Shown here one piece after another: positions 47,710-57,910 of a DNA stretch of 64,000 nucleotides; the first letter of the stretch is position 1, and the number at the start of each line of letters is the position of its first letter. Where the stretch lies: the NCBI GenBank assembly GCA_009391235.1, contig VEXD01000002.1:1-64000 (forward strand), read 5' to 3'. The notes under the pieces were generated by a model that saw nothing but the letters and a program-made list of their open reading frames with translations, was not told where the DNA came from and did no database searches. This DNA is from SAR202 cluster bacterium AC-409-J13_OGT_754m (GTDB lineage Bacteria > Chloroflexota > Dehalococcoidia > Lucifugimonadales > GCA-2712585). The translations under genes were made by a program, and so were the position numbers.

Positions 47710-49116
47710 ATGAATGACAAAGACTTGGAATTGTGTTTTTTGACTATTCCTGAGGCTGCCAAACTCATTCAGGGCAGGAAACTGTCTCCTGTTGAGTTAG
47801 TTAGTGCCTTTATGGAGAGAATAGCTAGAGTAGATCCTATTATAAAATCCTACATCACGCTACTTGCTGACCAAGTAATGGAAGAAGCCAAAATTGCTGA
47901 GGCAGAAATATCTGCTGGTCAATACAAGGGCTTACTACATGGAATTCCATTAGCACATAAAGATTTGTACGATACCAAGGGTATAAGAACTACAGCCCAA
48001 TCAAAAGTTTATGAGACACGGGTCCCAGATGTAGACTCTACCGTGATTGAAAGGTTGAACCGAGCCGGGGCAATGATGTTGGGCAAGTTGTCTATGTTTG
48101 AATTTGCTGCTGGGGGACCTGAAACTAGCATATTCGATTATTCGCGTAATCCATGGAACACGGATTATATTACAGGAGGGTCTAGTAGTGGTTCTGCTGC
48201 CGCAGTTGCTGCGTCTTTATGCATGGGCTCGATGGGTTCGGATACTGGTGGGTCAGTAAGAGGACCTGCCGCAGCTTGTGGCATCGTTGGTCTAAAGCCT
48301 ACATATGGTCGTGTGAGTAGATATGGAGTAATCCCTATAAGTTGGTCTTTAGATTATTGTGGTCCAATGACATGGTCTGTTGAAGATAATGCTGTAATGC
48401 TTCAGGCTATTGCAGGATTCGATGAGAAAGATCCTACTACTAGCAGGTCTAGTGTTCCTAATTATATGGATTCATTAACAGGTGATATTAAAGGAATGAC
48501 GATAGGTGTCCCCAAACACTTTTGTTTTGATAAAGAAGCTGGGGATATTGATATTGAAACTATAGAGGCTTGTGAAAAAGCATTAGTTGATTTGGAGGCC
48601 TTAGGGGCGAATATAGAGGAAATTCATATTGAGTCTTTGGAGTATGCAAATATAGCCAACAATGTGATATGTATGACGGAAGGATTTGCTTATCACCTTT
48701 CTGGCTTCAAGGGGCAACCTGAAAATTATGGAGAAAATTTTATCGGACACCTTTATACTGGAGGTCTTTACTCCTCTAATGATTACATCCAAGCTCAGAG
48801 AGTACGGGCTAAGATAACGCGTGAATTTGCACAGGTTCTTACAAAAGTTGACGCTATTGTTACGCCGACATCTCCCAGGCCAGCATGGCCTTTCAATGAG
48901 AAACCTGTTGGAGCTTTAATATCTGAACGAAGCTTTTATGCCCCATATAATCAAACAGGTATGCCAGCAATATCTGTTCCATGCGGCTTTAATGCAAATG
49001 GCATGCCTATAGGATTGCAATTTGCGTCAGGTCCGTTTGAAGAATCAACGATATTTCGAATGGCATATGCCTATCAACAATATGCTGAATGGTATAAATG
49101 TAGACCTGGAATTTAA
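47710..49116 (+). CDS. Amidase (amidase signature family, GatA/AtzE-like)
   Basis: 468 aa; GIPLAHKDLYDTKGIRTTAQSK, GGSSSGSAAAVAASLCMGSMGSDTGGSVRGPAAACGIVGLKPTYG. Confidence 0.95.
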   Translation: MNDKDLELCFLTIPEAAKLIQGRKLSPVELVSAFMERIARVDPIIKSYITLLADQVMEEAKIAEAEISAGQYKGLLHGIPLAHKDLYDTKGIRTTAQSKVYETRVPDVDSTVIERLNRAGAMMLGKLSMFEFAAGGPETSIFDYSRNPWNTDYITGGSSSGSAAAVAASLCMGSMGSDTGGSVRGPAAACGIVGLKPTYGRVSRYGVIPISWSLDYCGPMTWSVEDNAVMLQAIAGFDEKDPTTSRSSVPNYMDSLTGDIKGMTIGVPKHFCFDKEAGDIDIETIEACEKALVDLEALGANIEEIHIESLEYANIANNVICMTEGFAYHLSGFKGQPENYGENFIGHLYTGGLYSSNDYIQAQRVRAKITREFAQVLTKVDAIVTPTSPRPAWPFNEKPVGALISERSFYAPYNQTGMPAISVPCGFNANGMPIGLQFASGPFEESTIFRMAYAYQQYAEWYKCRPGI

Positions 49117-49218
49117 GGTCAAATAACCTCATAAATTATTGAGACACTGTGGGCCATTTGGATAATCTATTGTTAGATGTGCTCATGTCTCATGAGTGCT
49201 GCTGAGGAGGTAAGGTTA

Positions 49219-49878
49219 ATGTGTGGGAGATTCGCTTTATATTCCGATATAAAAGTCTTGGGCTCCAGGTTTAAATTCTCAGATTTAACAGGTGTTTACA
49301 AATCTAGTAGAAACGTTTCTCCGACTGAAAGGATATTGACTGTTGTAGACCATGGTGGCCGTCAAGCAATGATGATGAAATGGGGGCTTATACCATCTTG
49401 GGCTAAAGATTCCAAGTTTGGTGCAAGAATGATAAATGCCAGGGCCGAAACGATTGATCTCAAACCTGCTTTTAGGGAGTCATTCCATCGCAAAAGGTGT
49501 CTAATATTAGCTGATGGTTTTTTTGAATGGACTAGAATTAATGGAAAAAATACCCCTTATTTTATACAATTGAAATCAGGGTTAAGTTTTGCTTTCGCGG
49601 GTTTGTGGGACACATGGTCAGCCCCTGATGGTGAACAAATTGATACTTGCACTATTGTCACTTGTGAACCTAATGAATTAATGGCCTCTATTCATTTAAG
49701 AATGCCTGTGATATTGAATGAAGCAGGAGAAACCCTATGGTTGAACACAAAAAGCCAAGGAACTCGTTTGTTGAAAGGACTTATGGTGCCGTATCCGTCA
49801 GATCAATTATATGCCTCTAAAGCATTGATTGCAGATAGTAATGTGGCTAAGCAAATAGACATGTTAGATCTCGTTTAG
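49219..49878 (+). CDS. SOS response-associated peptidase (SRAP/YedK/HMCES family)
   Basis: MCGRFALYS start gives the catalytic Cys2; NVSPTERILTVV, MKWGLIPSWAKD, MINARAETID, RCLILADGFFEWTR. Track ORF starts upstream at 49177. Confidence 0.95.
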   Translation: MCGRFALYSDIKVLGSRFKFSDLTGVYKSSRNVSPTERILTVVDHGGRQAMMMKWGLIPSWAKDSKFGARMINARAETIDLKPAFRESFHRKRCLILADGFFEWTRINGKNTPYFIQLKSGLSFAFAGLWDTWSAPDGEQIDTCTIVTCEPNELMASIHLRMPVILNEAGETLWLNTKSQGTRLLKGLMVPYPSDQLYASKALIADSNVAKQIDMLDLV

Positions 49879-49914
49879 ATTAATAAAGAAAAAAGCTTCT
49901 ATTTAGGATGGTGA

Positions 49915-50187
49915 ATGGTGAAGATCTATTGGCAAGAAAGTAGGAATGGACAGAAATTGATTTTAGATATTGAGACAGGTGAAACTATAACACTTGGAGC
50001 AGTTAGAAAGACACGAAATGGCTTTGATGCTTTCGCAACAACATTGGGGTATGACCCTGGAAGAGCAGTAAAAGGAATCCCCGAATTACAGGGAGCAAAA
50101 GTTTTTGTTGAATCGTTTGAACCATGGAATTTATTCCAAGGGGGAGATGAATCCCTTCCTATCGAACCCGATGTTAGAACCATGTAA
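49915..50187 (+). CDS. Hypothetical protein
   Basis: 90 aa ORF (MVKIYWQESRNGQKLILDIETGETITLGAVRKTRNGFDAFATTLGYDPGRAVKGIPELQGAKVFVESF), GTG start, co-directional with neighbours. Confidence 0.6.
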   Translation: MVKIYWQESRNGQKLILDIETGETITLGAVRKTRNGFDAFATTLGYDPGRAVKGIPELQGAKVFVESFEPWNLFQGGDESLPIEPDVRTM

Positions 50188-50360
50188 ACCTAATGTTTAT
50201 TACACAAGGCTTATTTAGCTAGGTTGTAATCCAAATCGTATTATGTTTTTGAAATAAAATTCATTCTATTTGATACTCCATTAGAAAGCACCATTTGTGT
50301 ATTTGCGAAGACACTGATTCAGGTGGTCGAGCACAGAAGAAATTTTTAAAGGGGGTTGTG

Positions 50361-51947
50361 ATGAGTGACGTTGTTATCAAGAATGGACGCATTATAGATG
50401 GTTCAGGTAATCCCTGGTACAAAGCTGACATTGCTATAGAAGATGGGGTTATCAGAGATATTGGCAAGATCGATGGTAGCGGTGACATTGAAATTGATGC
50501 TCGGGGTAAATACGTATGCCCAGGGTTTATAGATATGCATAGTCATCCTGATCTCACTTTGTTTTATAAAAAGGTGCAGGATTATAAATTACGTCAGGGA
50601 GTAACTACCGAGGTTGGAGGCAATTGTGGATTTACAGCTGCACCTCTAAATCCTTCTACTCGAGATGCACTTAGAAAATACATGGCATTTATTACTCCTC
50701 CTTCTGGTGTCAACTGGAATTGGCAAACCTTCGATCAATATTTGCAGGCGGTTGAGGATTCACATCCTTCTACCAATTTAGTTTTTCTAGTAGGTCAAGG
50801 CACCGTAAGAATCGCTGCCATGGGTTTTGAACAACGACCGCCCACAGATTCAGAAATACTTTATATGGAATCCTTAGTGAAAGAGGCGATGGAATCAGGA
50901 GCATTTGGGCTTTCGACAGGATTGGTTTATGTTCCGGGGGCGTATTCTGAGACTTCTGAAATTATTCGACTTGCCAAAGTGAGTGCGGATTATGGTGGCT
51001 TTTATGCTACTCATATGCGGAATGAGGGAGATAAACTATTGGACTCTGTAAGAGAAGCCATAGATATTGGAATTAGCGGGGGACTACCTGTGCAAATTTC
51101 TCATCATAAGGCAACAGGTAAGCTAAACCATGGCAGGGTTTCTGATTCTTTGTCCATGTTGGTTGAGGCTCGAAACAATGGTTTAGACGTTACTTTGGAC
51201 CAATACCCATACATTGCTGGAAGCACGACCTTGCAGGCGGTACTTCCACCTTGGGCACAGGAAGGTGGAGTTGAAGATGTTGTACAGAGATTAGAGACTT
51301 TTGATATCCGATGCAAAATCAGAAGTGAAATTTTGGCCAACAAGGGTGAATCAAGAATGGGAGGTGATCTCGGTGATATTTTGATTACTACTTTGGCCAC
51401 TGAACTCAATCAGAGATTCATAGGGTTGACGATTAAAGAAATAAGTGAGCTGAGAGGACAGGAATATATTGATACAATTTTGGACCTTTTGAAAGAAGAA
51501 CAATGTGCCGTTGGAATGGTGGTTTTTTCTATGGCTGAATCGGATGTACGTGTGGTGATGTCTCACCCTTATACAATGATTGGATCTGACGGCCTATACT
51601 CCCCAGGGAATCCACATCCCAGAATCTATGGTACTTATCCAAGGGTATTGGGGAAATATGTAAGAGAAGAGGGTTTGTTCTCATTGGAGGAAGGGGTAAG
51701 GAAAATGACTTCATTCCCAGCACAGAGATTAGGTCTGCACTCTAAGGGTCTACTAAAGCCTGGTGGAGATGCAGACATAGTGGTTTTTGATGCCAAGACA
51801 GTTATTGATAAATCGACCTTCCGTGACCCGCATCAATACCCATTAGGAATAGAATATGTTTTAGTTAATGGCGTAATTAGCGTAGACGAAGGGGAGTTTA
51901 CAGGTAATACAGCCGGCAGAGTTATTAGGAGCACTCAACTAAGTTGA
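50361..51947 (+). CDS. N-acyl-D-amino-acid deacylase (D-aminoacylase) family amidohydrolase
   Basis: MSDVVIKNGRIIDGSGNPWYKADIAIEDG, CPGFIDMHSHPDLTL, QGVTTEVGGNCGFTAAPL, GLVYVPGAYSETSEI, GGFYATHMRNEGD. Track ORF begins at 50295; likely start 50361 after gggggttgtg. Confidence 0.93.
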   Translation: MSDVVIKNGRIIDGSGNPWYKADIAIEDGVIRDIGKIDGSGDIEIDARGKYVCPGFIDMHSHPDLTLFYKKVQDYKLRQGVTTEVGGNCGFTAAPLNPSTRDALRKYMAFITPPSGVNWNWQTFDQYLQAVEDSHPSTNLVFLVGQGTVRIAAMGFEQRPPTDSEILYMESLVKEAMESGAFGLSTGLVYVPGAYSETSEIIRLAKVSADYGGFYATHMRNEGDKLLDSVREAIDIGISGGLPVQISHHKATGKLNHGRVSDSLSMLVEARNNGLDVTLDQYPYIAGSTTLQAVLPPWAQEGGVEDVVQRLETFDIRCKIRSEILANKGESRMGGDLGDILITTLATELNQRFIGLTIKEISELRGQEYIDTILDLLKEEQCAVGMVVFSMAESDVRVVMSHPYTMIGSDGLYSPGNPHPRIYGTYPRVLGKYVREEGLFSLEEGVRKMTSFPAQRLGLHSKGLLKPGGDADIVVFDAKTVIDKSTFRDPHQYPLGIEYVLVNGVISVDEGEFTGNTAGRVIRSTQLS

Positions 51948-52005
51948 GTTAAGTTAGGTGGTTCCCTTCGTGTGTTTTCGCTTTACTTCAAGAATCTTTA
52001 CACAT

Positions 52006-52722
52006 TCAGGAATGCAATCCAAGGAAATAGTCACCAATTTTGGGATCGTTAAGAATGTTTTTGGCATTATCAGTATGAACTACTTTCCCATTGGAGAATA
52101 TGTATCCACGATCAGACCTAGAGAGTGATAATCTTGCATTCTGTTCTACTAGAAGTATTGAGATTCCTTTACTACGAAGAGCGTCAAGATTTGTCAAAAT
52201 TTGCTGTTGATATTTGGGTGAAAGAGCTGCAGTCGGTTCGTCTAAGAGGAGGAAGCTAGGATTTGAAATAAGTGCACGAGATATGGCTAGCATCTGTCTT
52301 TCTCCACCAGACAATGAGGCAGCCAAGTCATTCATTCGGAGTTCCAATTCAGGAAACATGCTAACGGCTCGTTCTATACCCGGTTTAAGTTTTTTGGGGG
52401 CTAACCGTATTCCGCCCATTTGCAGGTTTTCGCGAACTGACAGGGAGGGAAAAATATTATCTACCTGAGGCACATAGGCAATCCCACGTTCAACTAACTT
52501 GTCTGTGCGCCATCCGGAGACATCTGAACTATAATGCAAAACGGTGCCTTTGTGGATCGTAGCAAGCCCGAAAAGCACTTTAAGGAATGTCGATTTCCCG
52601 CATCCATTAGGACCAATAATCGTGACGAATTCCCCCTCATCAACATATAGATTAATTCCGTTCAGGATCTGAACGGAGCCGTAACCTCCTTCGAGGCCTT
52701 TGATTTCAAGTATCCTATTCAT
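52006..52722 (-). CDS. livF: Branched-chain amino acid ABC transporter ATP-binding protein (LivF-like)
   Basis: VTIIGPNGCGKSTFLKVLFGL, LSGGERQMLAISRALISNPSFLLLDEPTAALSP; likely start MNRILEIKGLEGGYGSVQILNG at 52722 (track ORF from 52785). Confidence 0.92.
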   Translation of the reverse strand: MNRILEIKGLEGGYGSVQILNGINLYVDEGEFVTIIGPNGCGKSTFLKVLFGLATIHKGTVLHYSSDVSGWRTDKLVERGIAYVPQVDNIFPSLSVRENLQMGGIRLAPKKLKPGIERAVSMFPELELRMNDLAASLSGGERQMLAISRALISNPSFLLLDEPTAALSPKYQQQILTNLDALRSKGISILLVEQNARLSLSRSDRGYIFSNGKVVHTDNAKNILNDPKIGDYFLGLHS

Positions 52723-53506
52723 TTTGTGGCTGCCCAGTGTCGCCGAGATAGGCTTCAACGACATCCCTACTCTGCCTGATTTCATCAGGTGCGCCTTCCA
52801 TTAATATTCGTCCTCTATCCATGACGATAATTCTGTCAACATCACGACGGAGGATGAAATCCATGTTATGTTCGATCACTAACATGCCAATTCCTTTATC
52901 TGATGTTAGAGTTCGGAGGTTTTGAAAAATTCTTTCGGCAAGTGGTCCAGCAACACCAGCGACCGGTTCGTCGAGCAAGAGAAACCTAGGCGAACTCATC
53001 AAAGCACGGCCAATATCGACAAGCTTACTTTGTCCTCCGGATAGCTCGCTCGCAAGGTTGTGCGCCATGTGCGACATCTCCAACAAGTCGAGAGTAGAAT
53101 ACGCATCTATTACTCGCTGGTTTTCTTTGTATCGGGAACCGGGTCGCAGGAGCGCAGATAAAATGTTAGGAGCAAACTGATTTCGAGGAGGAACAAGAAG
53201 GTTTTCGATCACTGTCATTTCACGCCAGAGCCAGGTGTGTTGGAATGTCCTTGTTAATCCCAAACCCTGTATCTGATCGGGCCTCATGCCAGTGGCAATC
53301 TTGCCCAGTACTTCTATGCTTCCAGAAGTCACTTCTAACAAACCGGAAATGCAATTGAATGTGGTAGTTTTGCCACACCCATTAGGGCCGATTAGCCCAA
53401 CAAGTTCACCTTCTTCAACCTGAAACGAAATTTGGTCAACCGCCCTCAATCCGCCGAAATATTTGGTCAGACCTGATATTCGAAGAGCAGGCATTGTCGT
53501 TATCAT
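52715..53506 (-). CDS. livG: Branched-chain amino acid ABC transporter ATP-binding protein (LivG-like)
   Basis: 263 aa; LVGLIGPNGCGKTTTFNCISGLLEVTSGSI, GLTRTFQHTWLWREMTVIENLLV, LSGGQSKLVDIGRALMSSPRFLLLDEPVAGV, VIEHNMDFIL. Confidence 0.93.
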   Translation of the reverse strand: MITTMPALRISGLTKYFGGLRAVDQISFQVEEGELVGLIGPNGCGKTTTFNCISGLLEVTSGSIEVLGKIATGMRPDQIQGLGLTRTFQHTWLWREMTVIENLLVPPRNQFAPNILSALLRPGSRYKENQRVIDAYSTLDLLEMSHMAHNLASELSGGQSKLVDIGRALMSSPRFLLLDEPVAGVAGPLAERIFQNLRTLTSDKGIGMLVIEHNMDFILRRDVDRIIVMDRGRILMEGAPDEIRQSRDVVEAYLGDTGQPQNE

Positions 53507-56436
53507 TTGTTACCCTCTTCTTCAATCGGATTTGAAGCTATTGTAGTGGGGCGTTGAGGCCTGCTTGGAACTTCTGGCAAAAGCCCTTTCGAAGACATAA
53601 GCAATGCTCCTACAATTACTGTCCCAATGAGTGCTAGCTTGAGGTGCGGCAGCGATATGAGAACATCCCCTTTAGCAAAAATTTCGGTAATAGATCGATC
53701 TGACCATATGATTCCCCCAACGTTTACTACCAACCATGAGAATACACTATCGAGATAAGCAGTCATGTTGTGGAACGGTAGGCTTGCGCTTCCTCTTGAG
53801 ACGACCATAACATTAAAGAGGAATTCAACGATGACAATTACGAATGCGCCAATAATCATCCCACGGTTATTGGCACGCCCTCCAATGATGTAGGCAGCCC
53901 AAATGAGAAATGTCGTGCGAACCGGGTTCATGAATTCTGGCCATACGTTCGTGTTGAGCCATGCCCAAAGTGCTCCTGCAAGGGCTGCGATTGCAGCTCC
54001 AAGGGCAAGGCTTGCGGCTTTGTGCATGAGTATGTTGTGTCCGTGATGCTGGCTCACAACCTCATCTTCTCTGATTGAACGAAGAATACGTCCCCACGGA
54101 GAGGAGAGTATAGTATTGAGCAGAATCCAGACCGCAACCAAAGAAATAATCGCTAAGATAGCAAGTAGGACGACATATGGTGCGTCGACGTGTAGACCGA
54201 GCAAGTTGCCCATCGTTCCAGACGGTCCATTTTCCCACCAACTCTCCAGAGGCCTAGAAAATTGTGATATGCCTATGGCGGAGGTTACTGTTCCGGCTCG
54301 GAGCATAGGCTCGGCTTGGAGAGAGATTCTGAGCATTTCACCGAGCGAAATGGTCACTATGGCAAAGTAATCCATTCGTAATCTGGCCGTCGGATAAGCA
54401 AGTAACCAGCCTGCTATTGCCGCTATCAACACTGCAACAATTGTCGCCATCCATGGGTTCCAACCATATCCGTTCGTCTCTACTGGAGCGGAAAGTAATC
54501 CAACGGTGACGGCGCCGATTCCGACGAAAAATATCACACCGAAATTAGTCATACCTGTTATACCAGTATGGAGATTGAGTGAGAAACAGGCCAATCCAAA
54601 AATTCCCAGGAGAGAAATAATGCGAGCAACCTGCATGGTTTTGGTAAGCGCGGTTACGCTGGGAAGTAATAAAACTATGGTCACCAGGAGGAGGAAAAAC
54701 AGTATAAATGCAATCCAGGATCCTCGCTCAGTATCCCGAGCTATTCGGATTGGATTCGTTAATGGGACACCCAACCTTGACAGAGTGCCAGGAATTAAGC
54801 TGCAAGCTGATCGTATAACTGCTGAGACACGGGACCAACATTTGTCTGGTATGGCCCAAGCGGAAGCGACCGTATTCACCATTAATCCGATTACCTTGTC
54901 TTTAAATTCGTTGATTTGGTCGATGTAGACCGATCCCCTGGCCAGCATGCTTGACACAGGTCCGAGCATATCCGATGTTGTATTCATTAGTGCATGATTG
55001 CTGTTTTGTTGAATCAAGCGTCGGTTCCTGATTCGTTCGATGTTCCAGTTTTCAATCGCGGAGCCAATGCCGCGTGGAGCTAACAGGAGTACTCCGACCA
55101 AAAAAACGAAGGGCATTACTTCGGCGAAGCCACTGGCTGTAGGGCGATCAAGGGCATTCCCTGCACCGACTAACACGGGTTCAGATATAGCTCTTAGAAG
55201 ACCTACAATTAGGGCTCCAATGATCACACCCGGTATAGATCCAATCGTGCCGAGTACGATTACCGCAAAAGCTGGTAGCAGTAGCATAAGTCCAAGTTCA
55301 GGATTAATCGGTAAGATTGCTGCGAGCAGCGCGCCTCCAAGTCCGGCAATTCCAGCTGAAAGAAAGGCGGTATTGCTATAGACACGTTCCAGATGGATCC
55401 CACTTGATGCCGCCAGGTCCGGATTATCAGCTACTGCGCGCATCTGCCTGCCGAGACGTGTGCGATTTAAGAGAAACAATAGGAGCAAGACGGCGCCGAA
55501 TACCCCTACAACAAGAGCTACCTTCGTATATGAGAATGCATATGCGTTAACGCTTGGAGCAAGTTCCATTAAAGGGGCGTTAACACGGTCACCTAGATGG
55601 AGTTGCAATCGCTCCGTAGGTATCTCGAATGTGGATGTCGTGAGCCTGAAGTCCCGATCTGGGACGAAGCGATGGGTACTTGCACTATATCGCATAAAGA
55701 GTATGGCACGGACAACCATGGATACTCCAAGGGAAGCAATCATCATAACTTGGGGTGTTCCCATCTTGTTTCGAAGTTTTCTGAAAACTGTTCTGTCGAT
55801 AATTACGCCAACAATGCCACTGATAACAAAGGCGCTGATTCCAGCCCAGATTAACAGCTCCCAGTTGAGGACCCCGTCTTTAGGGGCATTTGATATCGGG
55901 AAAAACCTATCTGACCACATTAATGTAATGGCTACGTACGATCCCAAGAGCATCATTTCGGCCTGGGCAAAGTTAGCGAAGTGTTGGACCTTGTAAGTCA
56001 GGGTCAAACCAATTGCAATACTGAGATAGACAGCCGCCCAGTAGAGGCTACTTATTCCGATAGAAGAAAGATTGAAATTCATCGTTGCTGATCGACCTAA
56101 GCCAGTCAACAATAGTTCAAGAACTCCGAAAGCCATTAAAACTACGAGAAGTGGGATTGAAACCGTAACCAAACCCTTCCATTTGGGCTGTGTCTGACTG
56201 AGTAATGCTCGAACAAACATCAGACCACCGGCCATCATTTCAATCGATAATACTAGCCATTTTAATTCGCTTGTTAATAGGCCGGACCAGCCAATGATTC
56301 CCGCGGCATAAATCATTCCAAGATATGAGTCGCATAGAAGGAATAGCCCCAATACCATTTGACGTAGCCACAATGGACTGGTTTTAAATCGTTGCCATAT
56401 TTCTTTTAGAGACAATCGTGTATGTTCAGGCACCAC
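53503..56436 (-). CDS. Fused LivH-LivM branched-chain amino acid ABC transporter permease
   Basis: 977 aa; LivH half (SLYWAAVYLSIAIGLTLTYKVQHFANFAQAEMMLLGSYVAI, RQMRAVADNPDLAASSGIHLERV) followed by LivM half (HTGITGMTNFGVIFFVGIGAVTVGLL, WGRILRSIREDEVVSQHHGHN). Confidence 0.93.
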   Translation of the reverse strand: MVPEHTRLSLKEIWQRFKTSPLWLRQMVLGLFLLCDSYLGMIYAAGIIGWSGLLTSELKWLVLSIEMMAGGLMFVRALLSQTQPKWKGLVTVSIPLLVVLMAFGVLELLLTGLGRSATMNFNLSSIGISSLYWAAVYLSIAIGLTLTYKVQHFANFAQAEMMLLGSYVAITLMWSDRFFPISNAPKDGVLNWELLIWAGISAFVISGIVGVIIDRTVFRKLRNKMGTPQVMMIASLGVSMVVRAILFMRYSASTHRFVPDRDFRLTTSTFEIPTERLQLHLGDRVNAPLMELAPSVNAYAFSYTKVALVVGVFGAVLLLLFLLNRTRLGRQMRAVADNPDLAASSGIHLERVYSNTAFLSAGIAGLGGALLAAILPINPELGLMLLLPAFAVIVLGTIGSIPGVIIGALIVGLLRAISEPVLVGAGNALDRPTASGFAEVMPFVFLVGVLLLAPRGIGSAIENWNIERIRNRRLIQQNSNHALMNTTSDMLGPVSSMLARGSVYIDQINEFKDKVIGLMVNTVASAWAIPDKCWSRVSAVIRSACSLIPGTLSRLGVPLTNPIRIARDTERGSWIAFILFFLLLVTIVLLLPSVTALTKTMQVARIISLLGIFGLACFSLNLHTGITGMTNFGVIFFVGIGAVTVGLLSAPVETNGYGWNPWMATIVAVLIAAIAGWLLAYPTARLRMDYFAIVTISLGEMLRISLQAEPMLRAGTVTSAIGISQFSRPLESWWENGPSGTMGNLLGLHVDAPYVVLLAILAIISLVAVWILLNTILSSPWGRILRSIREDEVVSQHHGHNILMHKAASLALGAAIAALAGALWAWLNTNVWPEFMNPVRTTFLIWAAYIIGGRANNRGMIIGAFVIVIVEFLFNVMVVSRGSASLPFHNMTAYLDSVFSWLVVNVGGIIWSDRSITEIFAKGDVLISLPHLKLALIGTVIVGALLMSSKGLLPEVPSRPQRPTTIASNPIEEEGNK

Positions 56437-56531
56437 CCCTCACCTTGTGGGTTACACGAATCTGGCCTGCGCCGGTTATATCGCCGACTGCAGGCCAATC
56501 TCGTAACCAAAATTTTGGGTTTTAGGGTCTG

Positions 56532-57683
56532 TTACTTTAGTCCACCATCTTGGGTCCAGGTACGCGGACATGAGAATGCTGTGCCATCAAACTGGCAGAC
56601 CTCGTATCCAGTACCAAGGACGTCGCCAGCAGCGTCAAATGTATGCGTTCCGCTGGCTCCGACATAATTTTGGCCTGTACTATTAATTGCTCCCACGAGG
56701 CTTCCATCTCCAGCGGAAACTATGGCTGCAGCTACAAGTTTGATTGCATCATAGGTCTCGCCGGTATAGATGGCTCCATCAGCACCGCCCGCAGCAGCGT
56801 AAGCTGCCTCAAAGGTGGACTTAGCTTCGGATTCCACACCTGGGCGAGGCCTGGTTGCAATGAGGCCATCAACTGCGCTTGAGTCGGTGAATGATGTGAG
56901 GAAAGCTGCGTCGGCCAGACCGTCAGCGCCGATGATCGTGCCTTTGAATCCTTGTGACGAAAGTGCTTCCATTATTGCCGCACCATCAGTGGCATAGGAC
57001 ATCAGCAGAGCGGAATCACAGCCGCCGTCAATCACGGACTGGGCTAAAGCAGAAGCATCATAAGATCCTTCAGAGGGATCGTATCCGACGGAAGTACAGA
57101 CGCTTCCTGACCAGTTGGATGCAAAGTTATCTCCGAGCCCCGAGCCGTAATCATTTGTCATGTACAAGACTGCTGGATTACTTGCACCGGCTGCAGCTGC
57201 CACATCGGTTAGGGCAACGGCTTGCTGAGCATCGCTCGGAACAACGCGGAAGAAATGCCCATTATCGTCTGCCGTAGTTAGGGCAGGTGAGGTGCTTGCG
57301 TAAGACACCATCGGGACTCCTGCGGGAGCAGCTACCGCGATTGCGCCAGTAGTTGCACCTGAACAGGCTGCTCCAACGATTGCAGAAACGCCACTATCAA
57401 TAAGTGTTTGCGCGGCTGTCGCGGCTTGAGTGCCGTCACAACCTGAGTCGCCAACAATTAACTCAAACACGAAATCCCCCTGATGCGTGGCGTTGAGTTC
57501 GTCTATAGCTACCTTACCTGCATCCTCAAATCCGGGTGCGTATTGTGCTATAGGACCAGTTTGGGGACTTAAAAGTCCAATCTTTACTGCCTGACTAGTG
57601 CTTCCGCATCCTACTAATAGAAAGGCTAGCATGGTTATGGACAATAACAATAAACCTATTTTTGTACTACGAACTATTCCCAT
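56532..57683 (-). CDS. Branched-chain amino acid ABC transporter substrate-binding lipoprotein (LivJ/LivK-like)
   Basis: 383 aa; lipobox LLVGCGS, VKIGLLSPQTGPIAQYAPGFEDAGKVAIDELN, GSGLGDNFASNW. Confidence 0.93.
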   Translation of the reverse strand: MGIVRSTKIGLLLLSITMLAFLLVGCGSTSQAVKIGLLSPQTGPIAQYAPGFEDAGKVAIDELNATHQGDFVFELIVGDSGCDGTQAATAAQTLIDSGVSAIVGAACSGATTGAIAVAAPAGVPMVSYASTSPALTTADDNGHFFRVVPSDAQQAVALTDVAAAAGASNPAVLYMTNDYGSGLGDNFASNWSGSVCTSVGYDPSEGSYDASALAQSVIDGGCDSALLMSYATDGAAIMEALSSQGFKGTIIGADGLADAAFLTSFTDSSAVDGLIATRPRPGVESEAKSTFEAAYAAAGGADGAIYTGETYDAIKLVAAAIVSAGDGSLVGAINSTGQNYVGASGTHTFDAAGDVLGTGYEVCQFDGTAFSCPRTWTQDGGLK

Positions 57684-57724
57684 TGATATCCTCCTTTTGC
57701 CTTATAGGCCCTGGTTCGCATAAC

Positions 57725-57744
57725 TACGTCTTTCGTTAGACGTA
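57725..57744. promoter_or_regulatory. 7-bp inverted repeat upstream of the liv operon
   Basis: tacgtct-ttcgtt-agacgta, about 40 nt upstream of the LivJ start (minus strand). Confidence 0.35.
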
Positions 57745-57910
57745 AGACCGACTGTCGTTATTTGGGCGTCATTATGAACTCTATAGGCATATAAAGCAAC
57801 AACATGTAGCTATTATTGTCTTTCTTTGGGCATAACTATTAAACTCATGAAAATGATAATTGACTATGGAATAAAATAAGCAATATGAATGAGAAACTGG
57901 TTCATACCCT

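Noticed and set aside
54506-54928. Plus-strand 140 aa ORF inside the LivHM fusion (also 55460..55996 and 55040..55381)
   Set aside because: Antisense to a confidently identified permease; composition typical of antisense frames of hydrophobic proteins.
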